From Topomyia yanbarensis (lineage: Eukaryota > Arthropoda > Insecta > Diptera > Culicidae), in the NCBI RefSeq assembly GCF_030247195.1, contig NC_080670.1, forward strand, positions 93,198,161 through 93,262,160: 64,000 nucleotides of DNA, given 5' to 3'. The notes under the pieces are model-generated. The model was not told where the DNA came from and did no database searches. It worked only from the letters and a program-made list of their open reading frames with translations. Below, piece after piece: positions 23,927 to 35,094 of this stretch (position 1 is the first letter of the stretch; each line of letters starts with the position of its first letter). Made by a program: the position numbers and the translations under genes.

Positions 23927-26059
23927 CACAGTGGTGGATTTCCCTAAAAACCTGGCCAAAAGTCGAAAATGGTTTTGATTGATCTGCAAAGGTGCATACC
24001 ATGGTTTTTTGGGGCGCAGATTACGATTTTGATGTCAGATTTTCAAAATTCAAAATGGCGCATTCAAAATGGCCGACATTTTAATCTAAATATAAGTAAA
24101 TTTTCACGAATGAAGATTTAATGGTTCCAGTGTATGCCAATAACGTTTATAACGTATCGAATTTTAAATTTGTTGATTTGCACGCATTAAGAGGTTTGGG
24201 TGGTTAGCTATTATGAGAATTGATGTTATTAGTCATTTCAAACTATGTATTTTGAAATATTATGCAACATAGTTACAAAACTTTTAAACTCTCTGTACGA
24301 TTATTGTTCAATTGCTGATGCACATATTTCTCAAAGAACGAAAAATAGTATTTTTCTAATATACAGAAAATAAGCCGATTCTGCGACGAAATGCATGGAG
24401 TGAAAATTGACAACAAATTTGCATGCAAATTGCAGTAACTAAAAATAAATATGAGAAAAATACGAAAATAAGTGAAACTCACTAAGATTGATAGTTTTAT
24501 TTAAATTAAATTTGACCGAGGGTTTGTCCAAATTACATTAATATACGATGAAACGTCCATTTAAATTCATGCGTTATACTTGGTCAGAACATGCTAGTAC
24601 TGCTTCCTGTTATAGTTTTGAGCAACCACGTTTTGTTGTCATGCTTGTTGACATGCTACGACTGTCAACCTTCTCAAAAACAAATTCGACAAACTGGAGT
24701 GTGCGCCAAAGTGAACTCTTTGGCCAAATCACGCCCGGATATCCCAGTATTCTTTTGCACTACTCTACTCGCTTGTAGTATCCAGTCATATATTCCACCA
24801 CTAGATTTGTTTTGTTTTGCAAAAGGTCATAGTTCCCCGATATCGTTTAATCATGGTATTCATAATCGATTTTTGATATTTGGAACCTTTTGCGATTCAC
24901 AGAAAAAAACATTTTGTAATTTTAAATTTATTTTCATGCACATATTTGGAGCATTAAATTTAGTTCCACCACAAATACACACAACTTGTCGTGCTTTCTT
25001 CAACTAATTTTAATTTAATTTTACACGTTGACTGAAAATTACAGCTTCATTAAACGGAATACCAATGCACTTTTATGTAATTTTACTTCAATATTGCTGT
25101 AAAATAAGTGACATGTAATATCACACGGACGAATGTGTAAAATCATATGCTTTTTGATGCTCCCATTGAGTGCATCGAATTCAACCTAATTTTCAATCAA
25201 ATGTTTGATTCAAGCTATGTATGTTTACATTCGTATTGATTTACATGTCGTTTAAATTTCATTATTTTTATGTGTGTTACTTCTGTTGACCTCGTTGGAT
25301 TTCAATATGAACGACCAAAATTATTTATGTCTTTTGCGTTCCATTTTTGATAACTGTTGAACATGTTTATGAATCTCGATGAAATTTTCACCACTAAATA
25401 CACAACTCTTCCTGATCAAAATTCAGTATTGTTCGACACGCTATGACAACCGGAGGTTCGGCAGTAATTAAAAGTACGAGTCCAAATTTTAAACTGAAAA
25501 TCTTATAATCCATCTTCCTCTCCACTTCATCAAAGATTACTCATAAACGGGCAAATTCGGGCAATAATTCTATAATATTCCAAATGGAGAATCGTTCAAG
25601 GAACACAAATTGCCTTGAAACATAGTGGAAATACGTGGACAAAAAAGTATTTCAATAATTTAGCAAAAATGTCTGTTGAAACCGTCTGCTACCAATACGT
25701 GAAAGTTATTGACATTTCTATAGACAAACAAAATAATATGTTTTGACATCAATACATGTAAATAAAGAACAACTTCAGCATAACTTTCCATTATTACACA
25801 TTTGAAAACGACACTTTTATCAAAATCTAGATATATTTGAACAATACTGATATTTCGGGCGCTCGATGAAAATTATGAGCAAAACGCGATGATTTAAACT
25901 GTTTGGATGTGTCAACACCTCAAATATGGAAATTTTGGAGTGTTTCACTTAAAATAGCATGCGGCAGCACCATCTGAGGACAATATATGTACTAGACCCC
26001 AAAGTACTACTATGCAATTTTCGACTTTTGGCCAGGTTTTTAGCCAAATCCGCCACTGT
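23927..26059. mobile_element. 2.1-kb TIR element with no transposase
   Basis: Begins CACAGTGGTGGATTT, then CTAAAAACCTGGCC and AAAAGTCGAAAAT. It ends with the reverse complement of nearly the same 44 bp, finishing CCACTGTG at 26059. CACTG is present on both flanks (23922-23926, 26060-26064), a possible short target duplication. A 379-bp MITE is nested at 24898-25276. Open frames at 24548-25007 and elsewhere carry no recognisable domain. Confidence 0.7.
24898..25276 (-). mobile_element. MITE, copy 2 (reverse orientation)
   Basis: Reverse complement of 7805-8186 along its whole length, starting CACAGAAAAAAACATTTTG and ending CATTATTTTTATGTGTG. The TA flanks of copy 1 are not preserved here (TT/TT-like). 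It is nested in the 2.1-kb TIR element. Confidence 0.8.
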
Positions 26060-26720
26060 GCACTGTGCAGTGCACGCTTCGATACAATCACGTGCCCTCA
26101 ACGGTGATCTGCTTTCGCTGTACCGCTTTGCAGTTGCTGACCAACAACTTGTGGTGAGCTATTTGCAGCTTGATCCCGTTCATCCAGCTCTCGATCGCGT
26201 CTATTGTCTCCGTCACCGACAGCTCCACTTCTTCAAGTGTCTCACCCATCACCGTTAGTTACATGTCGTCCGCGAAATCCAAGCTTTTTACTTTCCTGGG
26301 CAGCCGCAGAATTATGACCCCATCGTACATCGCGTTCCAAAGAGTTGGACCAAGAATGGAACCTTGATGAACGCCCACTGTGACTCGCATTGACTTCTGC
26401 ACTTCGCTAGTCTCTTATAGCAGCTCTCTGCTCTAGAAGCAGCTCTTCATGATCTGGCGTAGATAGTCGGAAACCCTCATTCTGTGCAGCGCTGCAGCGA
26501 TGGCTTCCCAGCTGGCGCTGGTAAATGCATTCTTAACATCTATCGTGACTACAGCAATCTCCTCTTCACTTCTGTTTAGATACCCTCTCAGAACTCTTGA
26601 GCACTGTCTGAATTGCATCCACTGTCGATGCTCCTTACCGCAATCCGAGCTGCATCTTGGACAGTCCGCGCTTCTCCTTTGTTTTTTTGAGAAACCAGTT
26701 TCTAGATTTAGGAAATAAAC
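26060..26720 (-). pseudogene. R1-like LINE ORF2, reverse transcriptase part (left copy)
   Basis: Minus-strand RT with VTIDVKNAFTSASWEAIAAA (motif A), a decayed PQGSILGPTLWN region and LDFADDM (the F/YADD active site, 26265-26276), then ELSVTETIDAIESWM. The open part is 26433-26618; elsewhere there are stops and shifts. The same family lies on the plus strand at 35095-36720. The C-terminal part of this copy is found at 21850-22440. Confidence 0.85.
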
Positions 26721-27128
26721 GAAACAACGTAAATTTCAATAACAAAATTAACCTTCCAGTTCCCAACACCGCCTCTAGGCGGTCTCTTTAAAAATCTAAA
26801 TAAAACTACTAAAACATGATTGTATGTTGTCATCCGCACTAGTATTTCTTCCTAACGCTCACATCTTTCATACACACACATTGTTTGAATAATCGTAGCT
26901 TTCTGTTAAAGACAATTGAAGCTCAAAGTTGAAAATTCGATGAAATCGTGGAAAAAAAACTAATTTGTGATTAGTGGTAATCTTCATTAAACAAATTTTA
27001 ACTATTTTTGGAAATTTTAATAACTGAAAAAAATATTTTTGAGTAGCCTGTTAGTTACATTTTACTGTAGATGTGAATTGGCTTAGTGGAATAATTCGGA
27101 AGTTTTGCTTTTTTGGTAAAACACTTTG
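26721..27128. other. Non-coding, holds one extra CCGCCT-type terminus
   Basis: AACACCGCCTCTAGGCGGTC at 26765-26784 matches the terminal motif of the element at 27129-28120, in the orientation of its right end. It may be the end of a second, partial copy. No gene seen. Confidence 0.5.
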
Positions 27129-28120
27129 CCCGCCTAAAGGCGGTGTTGGGCACCTGGACGAAAAAGATTCAGCCTTTTGTGATTACTTATCGTACCGAAA
27201 CTAGCTTCATGTGCAATTTTAGCTGAAAAGAAGCATGTTTTAAAATCTTTGGGTGAATGCTGCTGTTGGAATATGGATGTCTTTATCATTTAATTATATT
27301 TTGGGGAGTCTGGGGTAAGTTGGCGTAATCTATTTTTCTCCTTTTGTATTAGATATATGGCGCTGTTTATAGTCCTGCACTTCAAGTACTGTGTAATACA
27401 TTCTCCCATGTACTTATGTTGCATTACATTCTGTTTCGTTCACATTAAACGTTAAGTTTTCGAGCATATTAGACTGAAGAGCCTATTTTAGTCGTATTAG
27501 GGAGGGTGCCTCACCATTTCATTAATTACTAGGAATACATTTGATGCAATGCGTATGAATTGGCACCAGTATCTTTGCTTTCCAATGCGTTGAACAAAGA
27601 TGGCTAACGCTGCTCTTATCACCGGCTTCACATGATTAGGGCGAAAATAGGCTCATTACCCTAGGTGAAGCTTTTAAATTTCAGCATTTTTGTTATTTAG
27701 AGCTAGTTCAAAGCTATTCCACGAATGACTAGATTTTTCGATAGCGCGCGAAAAGAACTTTCCGCGGCCGTATATACAATATACGTAACCACAAACAAAA
27801 TTTGTTCTTTTTTGTTTGTTTACTTCGGAATTTCAACTGAAGAATCTCGAAAATTCTCTTTTACACGATCTTCTTAAATTAAGAAAATAAAACATGATAA
27901 GTGAAACCATCGCCAGCAGACACTGGTCTCCCCTACTATAAATTAGAAGTCAATAATTAAACAACCAAAGCACTAGAGAAATACTCCTTAACTTTGGTAA
28001 TTTGCGTTCTGATGGAGTCCAAAATATAAACCATCCCAATTCGCTTATGTTGAAGTAACTAGAAGAAAAAAGTTTTTGTTTTTTATTCGTCCAGGTGTCC
28101 AACACCGCCTCTAGGCGGTC
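27129..28120. mobile_element. 1-kb TIR element with palindromic CCGCCT ends
   Basis: Left end CCCGCCTAAAGGCGGTGTTG then GGCACCTGGACGAAAAA. The right end is the near-perfect reverse complement, finishing ACCGCCTCTAGGCGGTC. The TIR is about 38 bp, and its outermost 16 bases are themselves hairpin-like (ACCGCC...GGCGGT). No transposase-like frame within. No clear target duplication. Confidence 0.65.
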
Positions 28121-28267
28121 TACTTATTTTAAGGCTTTAATAAAAAATCCATTGCTTACATGAAATATCAACATTATTTTCGTTTTTCTTATCACGAAAC
28201 CCACCTACAAAAGTTTTTTCAAGCCAAATAAAAATTTGGGCACTAGAGGGTTAAATAACTGTTTTTG

Positions 28268-28663
28268 ACTTTCTCATATAGAAATGTTATGCAATCACTA
28301 TAAAAATCGTCAACCTAATCCCGGCCTAAATTTTTTGACCTATATAGGCTTAGGTAGGAGTATGCAATGAGGGGTTGCTACTTTAAAATTAAAACTAGCT
28401 TAAAATTTCTTAACAAGTTGAAAATTTTAGGCAGGATCCAGACCCCTCGGATCCTCCTCCTTTATCCGCCGCTAGTTTCAAGCGATGTTTCAGTGTCGAC
28501 ACATCGTATCTCAAGATCTTGGCTGTCGATCCATTGTATGTATGTGCAAATCGTACTGAATAGGTAATATACATTTACAGCATTGTATTGAACATAATCA
28601 GCCATGGAATCGTAGTTTGGACAAATGACAAAGGCACAATAGCACCACTAGGTGGATTAAAAC
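28268..28663. repeat. Interspersed repeat family B, copy 1
   Basis: About 390 bp starting TTTCTCATATAGAAATG and ending GCACCACTAGGTGGATTA. A direct copy lies at 50303-50667. Shared words include GAGGGGTTGC, CGCCGCTAGTTTCAAGCGAT and GTCGATCCATTGTATG. Coding frames in it are repeat shadows. Confidence 0.85.
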
Positions 28664-28695
28664 AGGTTTTTTTTGTCCAGTTCGTTTATTTGTTA

Positions 28696-28723
28696 GGCAC
28701 AAATGCGTTAGCTTAGCGGTGCC
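28696..28723 (-). promoter_or_regulatory. 3'-terminal hairpin of the Loner-like LINE
   Basis: GGCAC (28696-28700) pairs with GTGCC (28719-28723) around a loop reading, on the minus strand, GCTAAGCTAACGCATTT. A similar hairpin lies at the 3' end of the ORF1-only LINE (42009-42041). It is followed on the minus strand by AAATAAACGAA and an A-rich end, as expected for an RT recognition structure. Confidence 0.6.
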
Positions 28724-28739
28724 AAATTCATTTTTTTAC

Positions 28740-29110
28740 ATTTTGGATATCTTAAAACTAGAAGGTTACAAATTTGAAATATTTTTTACAGCAAGGAGGA
28801 TTTTTTACAGCAATCTTAAAGCTAGAAATGCAATGCTATATACAAAAGTAGGATACAATAGGTTTTCAGAAATTTTTTTTGCGGCTATCTTAAAACTAGG
28901 AATCGAGTTTGATATGCAAAAGGAGGAACATAAGTTTTTTTTACGAAAAATTTTACAGCTATTTTTAAATTAAGAATACAGTTTGAAAGGGGAACAGGTT
29001 TTTATGAGAACTTGAACAGCTATCTTAAAACTAGGAATGCAGTTCGATATACAAGGTGGGAAAGAATATTTTTATGACAAAAATACAGCTTTCTTAAACT
29101 AGGAATACAG
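28740..29110 (-). repeat. Tandem repeats in the LINE 3' UTR
   Basis: Six imperfect units about 62-74 bp long, each with the plus-strand core CTATCTTAAAACTAGGAAT followed by a TTTTTTA-rich part. Cores are near 28751, 28815, 28889, 28962, 29024 and 29093. Confidence 0.75.
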
Positions 29111-29419
29111 AATGCAAATGTGGATTATTTCCAACATCGGTGTTGAAGCAGTTATATCAGGAACAGAAGAGAGTAGGCGGATATGTTGACAGGTAAGAAG
29201 ACCAGACTTGCCACTTTCAGGCAAACGGGAGATCAGCGACATGCCAAACGTCAAGACCCGGGTTGATGAGTCGGATTCATCGGACCTGCGGAATCGGGTC
29301 GCTCTCGCCTCAAATTGCGTGGTAAAGGCGACGGCGATCACATAATGGCACTCTGATGCTGATCGGCTCCACAAGGCAGGACAGGGAACTTCTAAAAACG
29401 AGAAATAAAAAAAGAGGAG

Positions 29420-29677
29420 CTAAATTGGCATATTTATCGTTTTTATGAAAATATAAATAAGGGACATAAAGGGAAGATCGCGATTTGCCAGCATATCCCG
29501 AACTGGAACATTGGGTGGTCAACCTAGGGCTCGAAGGGAATCTTTTAACTGAGACCTGGCGTCATAATAACCGGCCCATACCCAGACAACGTGCTCGATG
29601 TCGTGATAACCCTCGTCACAAGCGCACAGACTACTCTCCGCAAGCCCAATACGCCGCAAATGCGTATCCAAGGTGTA
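29420..29677 (-). pseudogene. Loner-like ORF2, C-terminal end
   Basis: Reads GYTLDTHLRRIGLAESSLCA then GYHDIEHVVWVC, RDMLANRDL and a stop at 29420. The Cys/His spacing (CAC..YHDIEHVVW.C) is the conserved C-terminal domain of these LINEs. It joins the upstream coding sequence across the 1,079-bp insertion. Confidence 0.85.
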
Positions 29678-30756
29678 CCCAGCAAACCATCAATCGTATA
29701 ACAATGTAGAAAAAGACTCGTAAAGATGTCTACAAAGAGTCAAAATCGTTATGACAGTCGATTTTAGTCTGCAGAAATTGATTTGAAATCGCATATTAAT
29801 AAAAACATGATTTGAATACGACCTTTCATTCAAAATCGCATTGATGTTCTAGTTAAATAGTGTTCGATTGGAGTTGGTCGTAGAGCACTGACAACTTATA
29901 TTCATATAGCTACAAATATTTAAATCAGTAAAAATCGTATTTTTGCTCACATTTGATCGTATTTTACTTCGACCAATGTCGGATTAATAACTTAATAAAG
30001 TCATTGTGGTCGTTCCTATGTGTGGGAATGGTCAATAAGCAACATAAACATATTTACGATTTTGATATACATCACAATGACTTCAAAAAGTTAGATACGA
30101 CTTAATATATCACAACATATAATAAACCCGATTTCGCGAAATTATTTACGACTTTTCTCATATCTTTAAAATGAGATTGCTGCATATATGACGAATGTTT
30201 ATCGGAATAGGGCTTCTCCACTTGAAGATAAGATATGATTACGAAATATTGTCGCACTTACAACAATTAAAATAGTTCTGTGTAGTAAGTCCTGTCCTAC
30301 AATTCAAATGTCGTAAGTTCGAATCCCACCTTTAACATAAGAGGGGGAAAGAGACCTCTAGGGGTTGGGTTTTTGGCTTCGGTTCACAACCGATTTCGTT
30401 TTTTTTAGATGAATGCCTGTTAACTGTTCCTTTTTGATCTTCTTTACCGACGCATGAGAGTTAATCGTATATCGTGTTCCGGAATCGTATACTAGTTATG
30501 GTTATCGCATATAATGTGAGATTGTTTCGCATATCCAATCGTAAATACATTTTCTAGAATCGCTTTCATACTAGAAATTATCGCGCCTAACGTGTATATT
30601 ATTATCATAAATCGTCAATTTCAATAGCTATGTACGCATACCGCCTCCAGTTTGGTATGCATATGCCGATTTTCTGCATTTTGTGCGACTTTTTAGTGGG
30701 ATATAAATACGTATTATTCAGTTGCAGTTCATATATCATCAAAAAGGCTGGCTGGG
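29678..30756. mobile_element. 1,079-bp TA-target DNA element inside the LINE
   Basis: Starts CCCAGCAAACC and ends GGCTGGCTGGG, with inverted CCCAGC ends, and is flanked by TA at 29676-29677 and 30757-30758. Removing it and one TA restores the continuous LINE coding order. TA duplication indicates a Tc1/mariner-like or similar integration mechanism. It has no transposase frame. The interior is rich in AAATCGTA/CGATTTT words. Confidence 0.85.
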
Positions 30757-31751
30757 TAGTGGTTGGACATAAGCCGGGACATAACACGAATGAAATTCCG
30801 ATCCACATCAATCCCCCTGAACCATGACTTTGTTGATACCTTTGGGATAATCTAATGTAGCCACCGACCAAGTTCCCCATTGCTCCATAAGGTTTGCCAA
30901 CTGTTGAGTGTCCTTTGATGACAAATACTAAAAAAATCGTTGAAGCAGATTGGTCTTTCGTATATGTATCCATCTAATGCCCCCCTTTACTAAAGAGTCG
31001 GCCTTTCCATTGCCCGGGATAGAGCAATGAGATGGGACCCAAACAAAGGTAATCTGGTAAGATTTTTTAGATAACGTATACAAGGACTCCCGTATCTTCC
31101 CCAGAAAATACGAGAATTGCTTTTTGGGCTTCATCGCACGAAGAGCCTCGACAGAGCTGAGGCTTTCCGAAACTATGAAGTAGTGATCTGTGGGCAGAGT
31201 GTCGATGATCCCAAGGGTGTACTGAATTGCAGCTAACTCTGCGACGTAAACTGAAGCGGGATCATTGAGCTTGAATGAAGCAGTGATAGTATTATTGAAG
31301 ATACCGAAGCCAGTGGACCCATCGAGATTTGATCCGTCAGTGTACAACATTTTGTAACAGCCGACTTATCGGAATTTATTATAAAATATATTGGGAATCA
31401 CTTACGGGCGTATATGGTCCGGGAATACACGATCCTTCGTAGATGTGTCGAAGAATACAGTAGAATCAGAAATATTAGGGAAACGGATGCGGTTGGGATT
31501 ATACGAAGAAGGATTGATGCGCTGTTCCATGTAGTCGTTGACATAAATCGGGTTTGAGAACAAGGACATAAATCGGGTTTGAGAATTAAGCTCAACGAGC
31601 CTATTGAAGTTTCCAATCACCAAAGAGTTCAGAATGTCGCATCGGATGAGCAATCGATATGAGAGTTCCCAAAATCGATTTTCCAGTGGGAGAACGCCCT
31701 CCAGCACTACGAGACTCATCGTATTGGTCGAGTGCATGCAACCCAAGGCTA
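30757..31751 (-). pseudogene. Loner-like ORF2, RT tail and RNase H
   Basis: From 31751 down: LGCMHSTNTMSLVVLEGVLP and ENRFWELSYRLLIRCDIL (RT tail). Then RNase H: MLYTDGSNLDG (first Asp), SVYVAELAAIQY (Glu), IVSESLSSVEAL, where the usual catalytic Asp is Glu, and WVPSHCSIPGN followed by KADSL (last Asp). Two in-frame stops lie between the RT tail and RNase H. Downstream is GELGRWLH and VMSRLMSNHY, ending at the inserted element. Decayed and not expressible as one protein. Confidence 0.87.
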
Positions 31752-33643
31752 CAGTGGCGTAGCCAAGGGGGGGGAGGGGGTTTGGGGGTTAAAAGCCCCT
31801 CCAAACCAAAATATTTGAATAGAAGAAAAAAAAAAGTTTGATGCTGACTAGTTTATGAAATATTCAAATAATAATTTTGGAAGTTTATTATCTGTTCATT
31901 ATGTTGAGAACCTCATGTTTTATACGTTATAGGGACTTTTTGTAAGTTGTGAGAATGGGATCTTGTAACTAATATTTTAGTAAGGAACCTATAGTTGATA
32001 AATCATGTAAATATCAAGCAAAATAGCTCAATGAAAACGCCTACATAGAAACTGATGAAAAATGGCGTTTTACGCTTGTCTCTAATAGGTGAGAATCGAT
32101 TTTTATGTGCATTTGATTGTTTTTTGGGTTATCACTTATATAAAGTGCCACTAGTTAAGATTGGTAATAAAAAAAATTGAAATTTTTCACGTTTTTCGCT
32201 ATTTATGGTGTACATTTGGGTATCGAATTGAATGGCGCCAAGATTCCATAATTTGGAAACTATCAGCCTTTGGAGGTTTAGTATTTAGCAGCATAATGTT
32301 GTTGATTAATTTTTCCAGTTGGATGCATTACTAATTCCAATCAAATTTAGTTCGAGACTTAGTGTCTTCAGCAAAGTTTTCAAGAGTGTTATTGCAAATA
32401 GCTTGGTTGAAGACAGGCGGCAACAAAGAATTTGGGAGAACCTTGTAGATGACGTTTACTATTCTAGTATGCAAAGGTGCATCTTTCAGTGCAAACGATT
32501 TTAAAAAAAAATAACTTTTTGAAATACGAAAAGCAAAGTGGCGAAAGCAAGCTTTTACCCGCACCATGCAAGATTTGAAAAATTGATTTCCTGATAAATA
32601 TACTCGATGGCATTTACGTCACCTTTCCATACAAGGGCAGCTCAGTAATGCGATTAATCGGTAATTAGTTGCAAAAATCCCACTTAACACCATTGTTATA
32701 GAAGGGACATACTACTTCCTACATCCTATACTTCGGTAAAATCTCCTCCTTGCAGATCTTCAAAGTGGAGTGCTCTAGCCAATTCCTCTACTCTGTGTTT
32801 GAGTTGCTTATATGACAGTTGATCATTGCCAGCGGTCCAACCGTCCTATTTTTTCATGAATCTTAGGTAGATCCGGAATCTGTCGTCGACTGCGCGCGTC
32901 TCCAAGCTGATTCTTGCAATTCTCTTGTCGTCTACTGCTTCGCTATTTAGGTGTTCGTCATACTATACTTATCAATCATGAGAATTTCTGCACATTGTTT
33001 ATAAGGTTTACAGACTATCCTGTGCGATAACCGGTTTATACAATGCCCCGGCCTATCAGGATGTTTATGTCACCGATGACATCATAGCTATCATAGACAT
33101 GCTCCAGCTGCGCATAAAATGCATCTTTCTCGGCTTCGTGAGGTCAGTGCACATTGATAATGCTGTGGATTTGATCCACACTACACAAATCCTTTCGCTG
33201 ATCGCCTGCCACTTGATACGCGTTGGCGCATTTTGCCCAGCTCTTATGCCGTCGCTCGATCCCCGCATTTCCACACATTCTGCCCCGTCCATCAAAGCTC
33301 TTCCAATGCTACGATTTCGAAATTGCGAATTTTCAGCTCATCCTTTTCTGCTTGATTGTTAGTAAAGTGGTGTTTTGGGCCACTCGTTGAACTTGACCTA
33401 GCCTGTCTCGTAGTCCACCACCCAACATAACTGACACATGCGACAGATATTTAATTCTACCTACAGCAGGGTTATAGCACCCATGCCCGCTCACATCATC
33501 CCATTTCGCTATTACTGCAGAACACGGTAGTACTCAGTCGATCGCGGCCTACAGATTAAATGTCATCAATAGACCCGCCAACATTTTTGAAAAATCTAAG
33601 ATTTTCGTCAAAACCCCCTCCAAACCAAATTTCTGGCTACGCC
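31752..33643. mobile_element. 1.9-kb element with GGCGTAGCC ends
   Basis: Left end CAGTGGCGTAGCCAAGG followed by a long G-run; right end TTTCTGGCTACGCC. The LINE coding sequence continues on both sides (compare the intact stretch at 34940-34970), so this is an insertion. Related ends occur at 51173-51187 and 56560-56650. No transposase is recognised; the frames near 32331-32567 and 33099-33362 have no known motif. Confidence 0.7.
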
Positions 33644-33648
33644 GACAA

Positions 33649-33845
33649 TGTGCAAGCAACGATACTGGATTCTCTCCAATTTGATGAAGTGTATGTTCTA
33701 GGCAGAGTGGAAACAGAAACACCCCCAAATGCCTTGGGCGCTGTAACAGAAACCACCCCGTCGCACAGTGATCATCTTCCATACAAAAGCCGGACAAAAC
33801 CTCAAAAGTGGACAGAATTTGATGAAAACTTCACATTGGGGTAAT
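33649..33845 (-). pseudogene. Loner-like ORF2 fragment upstream of the insertion
   Basis: The minus strand reads NIHFIKLERIQYRCLHI, the sequence that should precede LGCMHSTNTM at 31751. It is joined in the plus-strand fragment at 34895-35060, which supports this. Upstream frames are shifted and fade out near 33845. Confidence 0.65.
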
Positions 33846-34894
33846 TTTGTCGCACTGAATTCATACTGAATGTTATTTTTTTATTTTTATTTCTACCTCA
33901 AAATTTTGGTACTTAGTTCGTGGTTCGAAAATTCAACATTAACGAATATTGAGGTGCACAATATATGAAAATTCATTTTCAAAAAAATTGGTGTAGCGAA
34001 TTTTTTGGCAGAATACACATTTTTTCAATTGTTGATAATGCTGGTAGACATTCATAAATTATATTTCGTATCTTGGGGAATCAAACACAATCATGCGTCT
34101 CCTTCAGACATATAATGAAAAATCACATTTTTTCATACCTCGGGGCAAAAAGCACATTCATTTTCGGAACGTACACCAATTTTCAAGTATCGTTAACTAC
34201 AAGTGATCTTTCCGAACTGTTTCAAAATAAAGTACAGCCACTTTGAACATTATAATTTTAATTTAATGCACGATTTTTTATTTGTGCTTCATGCATGTGT
34301 GAGAAAAAACAGCTTGTAACGACTAAATGGAAAGTTATAAGTCCAGCGAATAACCTTTCAAATGAAACCAGTTCGACCCTAATCGGATCTTAACTAAAAA
34401 TATATAGTCATTTGAATAACATAGGTTTAAATACATTTCTTACAGAATTGATCATCTATTTCACCTTTGAAGTTCTGCAAAAAATCTATCTTTCGTCTTG
34501 AACACCTAATATTTTGAGAAAACTCCATTAAACCTCTTTACAAACAAAGAAAATGTTAAATCATGAAAAATCCAAAATAAAATTTAGAGGTTTTGTCCGG
34601 CTAAGCGACACTGCGCGTCGTATGCAAATTGCCTTAGCGTGCATAAATTGACAATCGTCAATGTCATTTACGTAAAAATTGTAGAACAGGGAACTTAGAC
34701 ATGCATGTGCTTTTCAGACAACAGGTTTAGCAAAAAGTTATTTAAAATCGGTGAAAGACCATTCTGGTGCAGCTTCTCAGAACGAAATTGAGTCAAAAGC
34801 CCCCTTTATATCCAAGAAGACTGAAGCCATCGCAAGGCAATCGGCCGTCCTTTTAGTCGGGGGGGGGGGGGTCTAAAACCTTAAAAAGTACCCT
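33846..34894. other. No recognisable gene
   Basis: AT-rich non-coding sequence ending in a G homopolymer near 34860-34873. I see no domains or clear terminal repeats. Confidence 0.45.
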
Positions 34895-35060
34895 CGAACA
34901 TACACTTCATCGAACTGGAGATAATCTAGTATCGTTGCTTGCGCATTGCCTTGGGTTGCATGCACTCGACCAATACGATGAGTCTCGTAGTGATGGGGGG
35001 CGTTCTCGCGCTGGAAAATCGATTTTAGGAACTCTCATATCGATTGAACGGCTGTGATAA
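34895..35060 (+). pseudogene. Loner-like LINE fragment, plus strand
   Basis: Matches the RT tail at 31640-31751 and 33649-33700, but in the opposite orientation and uninterrupted: it encodes ALGCMHSTNTMSLVVMGG and LALENRF with stops. It provides the empty-site comparison for the 1.9-kb insertion. Confidence 0.75.
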
Positions 35061-35094
35061 AAGTTATGGGAAGATTCCCCATTCAAGAAGTGGC

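Larger units (their letters stand above)
28676..31751 (-). mobile_element. I/Loner-like LINE, 3' half, minus strand
   Basis: In element sense: end of RT, RNase H, a C-terminal domain, a 3' UTR with tandem repeats and a terminal hairpin. It is interrupted by a TA-flanked 1,079-bp element (29678-30756) and, at its upstream limit, by a 1.9-kb element (31752-33643). A further upstream piece lies at 33649-33845. RNase H after RT and the wording of the C-terminus place it with the I clade (Loner-like) known from Aedes. Confidence 0.85.

Noticed and set aside
24591..25007. 138-codon open frame
   Set aside because: Inside a TIR element, partly overlapping a nested MITE; no domain and no splice context.
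28740..29110. CRISPR-like array
   Set aside because: The units are imperfect tandem repeats without unique spacers, in the 3' UTR of a eukaryotic LINE.
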